A DNA stretch of 64,000 nt from Pseudomonas piscis (GTDB taxonomy: Bacteria > Pseudomonadota > Gammaproteobacteria > Pseudomonadales > Pseudomonadaceae), in contig NZ_WHUV01000005.1 of assembly GCF_009380155.1 (NCBI RefSeq), positions 1-64,000 on the forward strand. The letters run 5' to 3'. Made by a program: the position numbers and the translations under genes. This document shows positions 60,896-64,000 of this stretch, in pieces. Positions within the stretch are counted from its first letter, which is position 1. Every line of letters starts with the position of its first letter. The notes under the pieces were generated by a model. That model had not been told where the DNA came from. It ran no database searches and saw only the letters and a program-made list of their open reading frames with translations.

Positions 60896-62193
60896 CAACG
60901 GGCTCCCACGGAACTGAAGGTATGGACGCTGGACTCGGCCGGCTCGCTGCCATAGGCCTGGTACTTGCGCTGGGTGGCGATGTGATCGGCGATGTGCTTG
61001 GCGTCGTGCCAGACACCCCAGATGAACGACGAACCGCGCCGTGACAGCCACGGCAGGCCGAGGAAGTAGATCCCCGGCTCGCGGGACACGCCGCGCTGGT
61101 GCAAGGGCTTGCCCTGTTCGCTGAAGGTGTCGACCTGCAACCAGGAAAAATCCACGGCATAACCGGTGGCCCAGATGATCGAGGTGATGCCCGCGGCCCG
61201 CAGGTCCAGCTCGAGGATCGGTCGCGTCACGCACTCTGGGTCCGGCAGGCGTCGCCGGGCTTCGGGTTCGGCCGGCAGGTCGAGGCCGTTGCGGACGATG
61301 TAGGCGTCGGCGGCATCCAGCAGGGCCAGGTAGTTCTCGTCGCCCCGGGCGAGGTTGTCCACCAGGTCGGCCTGGAAGCTCACCCGGTCGCCGTCGAAGG
61401 CCTTGGTCAACCCCACCAGGGTGATTCCCTGGTGGGCCAGGGCACGGAAATCGATGGTCCGGCCGCCACGGGCACCACTGACGGCGATAGTCACGTGCTC
61501 GCGGCCGGGCTTGGCGATTTCGGCGTCCCACTCCCCCAGGACCCCGAGCCACCAGCAGAAATCACGGCCACGGTAGGCGCGTGGCGGCCGGTCGTGGGCG
61601 CCCACCGACAGGTACACCTGGCGGCCGGCACGTTGCAGCTCATCGGCGATCTGCACCCCGGACGATCCGGCGCCCACCACCAGCACCGCACCTGCCGGCA
61701 GTTGTTGCGGGTTACGGTAGTCGGCGGAGTGGATCTGCAGGAGCCGGGTATCGACAGGAGCGATGGGCGGGATCACCGGGCGCTGGAACGGCCCGGTGGC
61801 CGCTACCACCCGATTGGCCTGGATCGGCCCCATGGACGTCTCGACCGTGAAGCCGGGACGGCCGACGTTGCGCTGCACCTGGCGCACTTCGACACCGGTA
61901 CGGATCGGCGCGTCGACCTGGCGGGCATAGGCTTCGAAGTAGTCCGCCACCTGGTCCTTGGTGGCGAAGGCGTCGGGGCCCAGGTCGAATTCCAGCCCCG
62001 GGAAACGGTCGTGCCAGGCCGGGCCGTTGGCCACCAGCGAATCCCAGCGGCCACTGCGCCAGGCCTCGGCGATGCGCTTGCGCTCCAGCACCAGGTGCGG
62101 CACGCCCAGCTTGCCCAGGTGCTCGCTCATGGCCACGCCGGCCTGGCCCGCACCCACCACCAGGGTATCCACGTGTATTTGTTCAACGCTCAT
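60895..62193 (-). CDS. flavin-containing monooxygenase (CzcO/FMO-like)
   Basis: This 432-residue FAD- and NADPH-binding protein has the first Rossmann motif TLVVGAGQAGVAMSEHLGKLG. It also has ERKRIAEAWRSGRWDSLVANGPAWHDRFPG, ATGPFQRPVIPP, the second nucleotide site VLVVGAGSSGVQIADELQRAGRQVYLSVG, and IIWATGYAVDFSWLQVD near the C-terminus. This is the class B flavoprotein monooxygenase layout (FMO or N-hydroxylase related). It would oxidise an amine nitrogen or carbonyl. It begins the four-gene operon with RidA, DUF1028 and the M20 deacylase, suggesting oxidation of an amine to an imine that RidA then resolves. Confidence 0.87.
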   Translation of the reverse strand: MSVEQIHVDTLVVGAGQAGVAMSEHLGKLGVPHLVLERKRIAEAWRSGRWDSLVANGPAWHDRFPGLEFDLGPDAFATKDQVADYFEAYARQVDAPIRTGVEVRQVQRNVGRPGFTVETSMGPIQANRVVAATGPFQRPVIPPIAPVDTRLLQIHSADYRNPQQLPAGAVLVVGAGSSGVQIADELQRAGRQVYLSVGAHDRPPRAYRGRDFCWWLGVLGEWDAEIAKPGREHVTIAVSGARGGRTIDFRALAHQGITLVGLTKAFDGDRVSFQADLVDNLARGDENYLALLDAADAYIVRNGLDLPAEPEARRRLPDPECVTRPILELDLRAAGITSIIWATGYAVDFSWLQVDTFSEQGKPLHQRGVSREPGIYFLGLPWLSRRGSSFIWGVWHDAKHIADHIATQRKYQAYGSEPAESSVHTFSSVGAR

Positions 62194-62280
62194 GTCTGTG
62201 TCCTTCTGCGAGACGGCAGGCACCGGCGGAAGGCTCGGCGCCTTGTTTCAGAACCCGGGTTGTCAAGTCGGATGCGCAGA

Positions 62281-62325
62281 TGGTGCGACAGGCGTTGGCG
62301 CAGGAAAATTACTAAATATGTGCTC
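62281..62325. promoter_or_regulatory. shared leader motif, copy B
   Basis: This segment matches 58,430-58,474 at 34 of 45 positions without gaps and lies 88-132 bases upstream of the monooxygenase start. Its AT-rich part (62,302-62,325) is the most conserved. Together they point to one regulator for both transcription units. Confidence 0.7.
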
Positions 62326-62397
62326 GCTGGAGAGCAAAAAACGAGGCAGCTTGCGTGGGACATTCAGTGCTTGACCGGCGGCCGCTACGCGCCCGTG

Positions 62398-62490
62398 CGC
62401 AGCCTGCGGCAGTGGCTACAGGGCCTGCCTCGATGATCGGGTCCATGCCTGTGGTCGCTGCCGCGCCAAGGCCCGCAGGGCCTTCGGCCA
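62398..62490. repeat. REP-like palindromes
   Basis: GCAGCCTGCGGCAGTGGCTA (from 62,399) is the near reverse complement of the REP-like unit at 18,776. A GGCCCGCAGGGCC palindrome follows at about 62,469-62,481. This is the third element of this family in the window, in the 414-base gap between the monooxygenase and nspC genes, where no gene is seen. Confidence 0.6.
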
Positions 62491-62607
62491 CCGCCCTGCC
62501 CCGTACAAGCGAGGCCGTCCGGCGAAAATCCATTTCCGTGCTTTCGATCTGTGGGCACTGAAGGCACAATGCGTACCTTTTTGGCTGGCCCTGCCGGAGA
62601 TCGCCCA

Positions 62608-63705
62608 ATGATCAAGACGCCTTACTACCTCATCGACAAACAGAAGCTGCTGGTCAACATGCAGAAGATCGCCTATGTGCGCGAGCAATCCGGCGCCAAG
62701 GCCCTGCTGGCCCTCAAATGCTTCGCTACCTGGTCGGTGTTCGACCTGATGCAGCAGTACATGGACGGCACCACTTCCTCGTCGCTGTACGAGCTCAAGC
62801 TGGGCCGGCAGAAGTTCGCGGGCGAGACCCATGCCTACAGCGTGGCCTGGGCCGACGATGAGATCGAGGAAATGCTCGATAACTGCGACAAGATCATCTT
62901 CAACTCCATCGGCCAGCTGCAGCGCTTCGCCGAACAGTCCGCTGGCAAGGTCCGCGGCCTGCGGGTCAACCCCCAGGTAAGCAGCTCCGACTACCTGCTG
63001 GCCGACCCGGCTCGTCCATTCAGCCGCCTGGGCGAATGGGACCCGGCGAAGATCGAGCAAGTGATCGAGCAGATCAGCGGCTTCATGTTCCACAACAATT
63101 GCGAGAACGGCGACTTCGGCCTGTTCGATCAGATGCTGAACCACATCGAGGAGCGCTTCGGCCACCTGCTGCACAAGGTCGAATGGGTCAGCCTGGGCGG
63201 CGGCATCCACTTCACCGGCGAAGACTATGCCCTGGATGCGTTCTGCGCCCGGCTCAAGGCCTTCTCCGAAAAGTACGGCGTGCAGGTGTACCTGGAGCCC
63301 GGCGAAGCGGCGATCACCCAGAGCGCCTCGCTGGAAACCACCGTGCTCGACACCCTGTACAACGGCAAGCACCTGGCGGTGGTGGACAGCTCCATCGAAG
63401 CGCACATGCTCGACCTGCTGATCTATCGCCTCAATGCCAAGATGGCCCCCAACGACGGCGAGCACACCTACATGGTCTGCGGCAAGTCGTGCCTGGCCGG
63501 CGACATCTTCGGCGAGTACCAATTCGAGCGTCCGCTGGCCATCGGCGATCGACTGTCGTTCGTTGACGCGGCGGGTTACACCATGGTCAAGAAAAACTGG
63601 TTCAACGGTCTGAAAATGCCGTCCATCGTCGTGAAACAACTCGACGGTAGTGTCGAAGTGGTTCGCGAGTTTGGTTTCGAAGACTACCTGTCCAGCCTTT
63701 CCTGA
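62608..63705 (+). CDS. nspC: carboxynorspermidine decarboxylase
   Basis: This 365-residue PLP-dependent decarboxylase of the alanine-racemase fold has Schiff-base Lys37 (LLALKCFATWSVFDLM), the GTTSSSLYELKLGRQKF loop, SGFMFHNNCENGDF, VSLGGGIHF, and C-terminal catalytic MVCGKSCLAGDIFGEY. It removes CO2 from carboxy(nor)spermidine to make (nor)spermidine or homospermidine-like products. Start ATG 62,608 fits the family; upstream in-frame sequence is not conserved. The gene for its partner dehydrogenase follows 31 bases downstream, making the alternative polyamine route used in place of spermidine synthase. Confidence 0.9.
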   Translation: MIKTPYYLIDKQKLLVNMQKIAYVREQSGAKALLALKCFATWSVFDLMQQYMDGTTSSSLYELKLGRQKFAGETHAYSVAWADDEIEEMLDNCDKIIFNSIGQLQRFAEQSAGKVRGLRVNPQVSSSDYLLADPARPFSRLGEWDPAKIEQVIEQISGFMFHNNCENGDFGLFDQMLNHIEERFGHLLHKVEWVSLGGGIHFTGEDYALDAFCARLKAFSEKYGVQVYLEPGEAAITQSASLETTVLDTLYNGKHLAVVDSSIEAHMLDLLIYRLNAKMAPNDGEHTYMVCGKSCLAGDIFGEYQFERPLAIGDRLSFVDAAGYTMVKKNWFNGLKMPSIVVKQLDGSVEVVREFGFEDYLSSLS

Positions 63706-63736
63706 ACGGGCAGGTAATTAAGGAGAAGTAAGTAAA

Positions 63737-64000
63737 TTGAAGAAGAATGTTCTTATCATTGGTGCAGGAGGTGTCGCCAAGGTGGTGGCCCACAAGTGCG
63801 CGCAGCACAACGACGAACTCGGTCGTATTGCTATCGCGTCGCGCAACATCTCCAAATGCCAGGCCATCATCGAAAGCGTAAAGGCCAAGGGCAGCCTCAA
63901 GGTGCCCGCCGATATCCAGGCCTTCTCGCTTGACGCTCTGGATGTCGAGGCGACCAAGGCGCTGATCCGCGAGACCGAATCGCAGATCGTCATCAACGTC
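63737..64000 (+). CDS. carboxynorspermidine dehydrogenase (saccharopine-dehydrogenase-like), 5' part
   Basis: A frame opening with TTG at 63,737 encodes LKKNVLIIGAGGVAKVVAHKCAQH...RIAIASRNISKCQAII and runs off the window. GAGGVAKV is the Rossmann nucleotide loop of saccharopine-dehydrogenase-like enzymes. TTG is the only start codon in frame near the AAGGAGA ribosome site at about 63,719-63,726, about ten bases away. It condenses aspartate semialdehyde with a diamine to give the carboxypolyamine that NspC decarboxylates. The identification relies on the pairing with nspC and the N-terminal 88 residues only. Confidence 0.85.
   Translation, partial: MKKNVLIIGAGGVAKVVAHKCAQHNDELGRIAIASRNISKCQAIIESVKAKGSLKVPADIQAFSLDALDVEATKALIRETESQIVINV

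Overview
The window reads as chromosome of a fluorescent Pseudomonas, probably of the P. fluorescens/protegens/chlororaphis lineage. The evidence is the high-GC coding style, FecI/FecR/TonB iron-uptake genes, a PchR-like regulator with a Fet-type siderophore operon, an mdeR/megL pair close to that of P. putida, and REP-like palindromes typical of these species. The species call is inference.

Region 1 (1-10,760) is an integrated accessory element. It opens with the tail of an IS3-family transposase and a run of orphan, partly AT-rich genes (a secreted protein, a lipoprotein, two unknown minus-strand genes). A deletion or rearrangement scar with two decapitated genes follows (about 3,290-3,770). 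Next comes a prophage-style block (PrtN/pyocin-activator-like protein, coiled-coil membrane protein, DUF4224 protein, lambda-type tyrosine integrase). A low-GC cargo segment then carries three defence-type genes: a Shedu-like nuclease, a DUF2971 protein and a protein with an abortive-infection-like C-terminus. The element ends at the 3' end of a minus-strand tRNA-Cys gene, the likely attachment site. The other end lies outside the window.

Region 2 (11,100-19,900) is core-type metabolism: LysR regulator with an FMN-dependent hydroxy-acid dehydrogenase, a PotD-like binding protein, a PatB/MalY C-S lyase, a gamma-glutamyltransferase, an MDR oxidoreductase, and a MarR-GNAT fusion whose last codons lie in a REP-like palindrome.

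Region 3 (19,970-36,400) is an iron-uptake district. A Fur-box-preceded FecI/FecR pair drives an FpvA-type TonB receptor. Beyond a lipoprotein hydrolase lie two exporter-type ABC fusions (PchH/PchI or YbtP/YbtQ-like), the second broken by a one-base frameshift at a six-base homopolymer. A PchR-like AraC regulator then precedes a five-gene operon (TonB receptor, PepSY protein, binding protein, permease, ATPase) resembling enantio-pyochelin uptake. No siderophore biosynthesis gene is present here, so the locus looks like uptake without synthesis.

Region 4 (36,400-46,600) holds sotB with a TetR regulator, an Asp-nucleophile alpha/beta hydrolase, a sugar isomerase behind a striking 30-bp palindrome, an exported amidohydrolase, a LysR gene cut by an in-frame stop, and mdeR/megL with a branched-chain amino-acid-type binding protein.

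Region 5 (46,600-53,900) is the most unusual. Three consecutive phage-tail-collar-domain proteins and a GNAT acetyltransferase are followed on the same strand by a 1,393-residue autotransporter carrying four exact 525-bp repeats. An AT-rich gene-free leader precedes it and a strong terminator closes it. I take this as the best candidate for an undescribed multi-gene system.

Region 6 (53,900-62,200) is a minus-strand catabolic set: SpuC-like aminotransferase, APC permease, PuuC-like aldehyde dehydrogenase, M20 amidohydrolase, DUF1028 protein, RidA and a flavin monooxygenase. Two 45-bp related leader sequences suggest that its two transcription units are co-regulated. Region 7 (62,600-64,000) begins the carboxynorspermidine/polyamine pair, with nspC followed by a TTG-started dehydrogenase that runs off the window.
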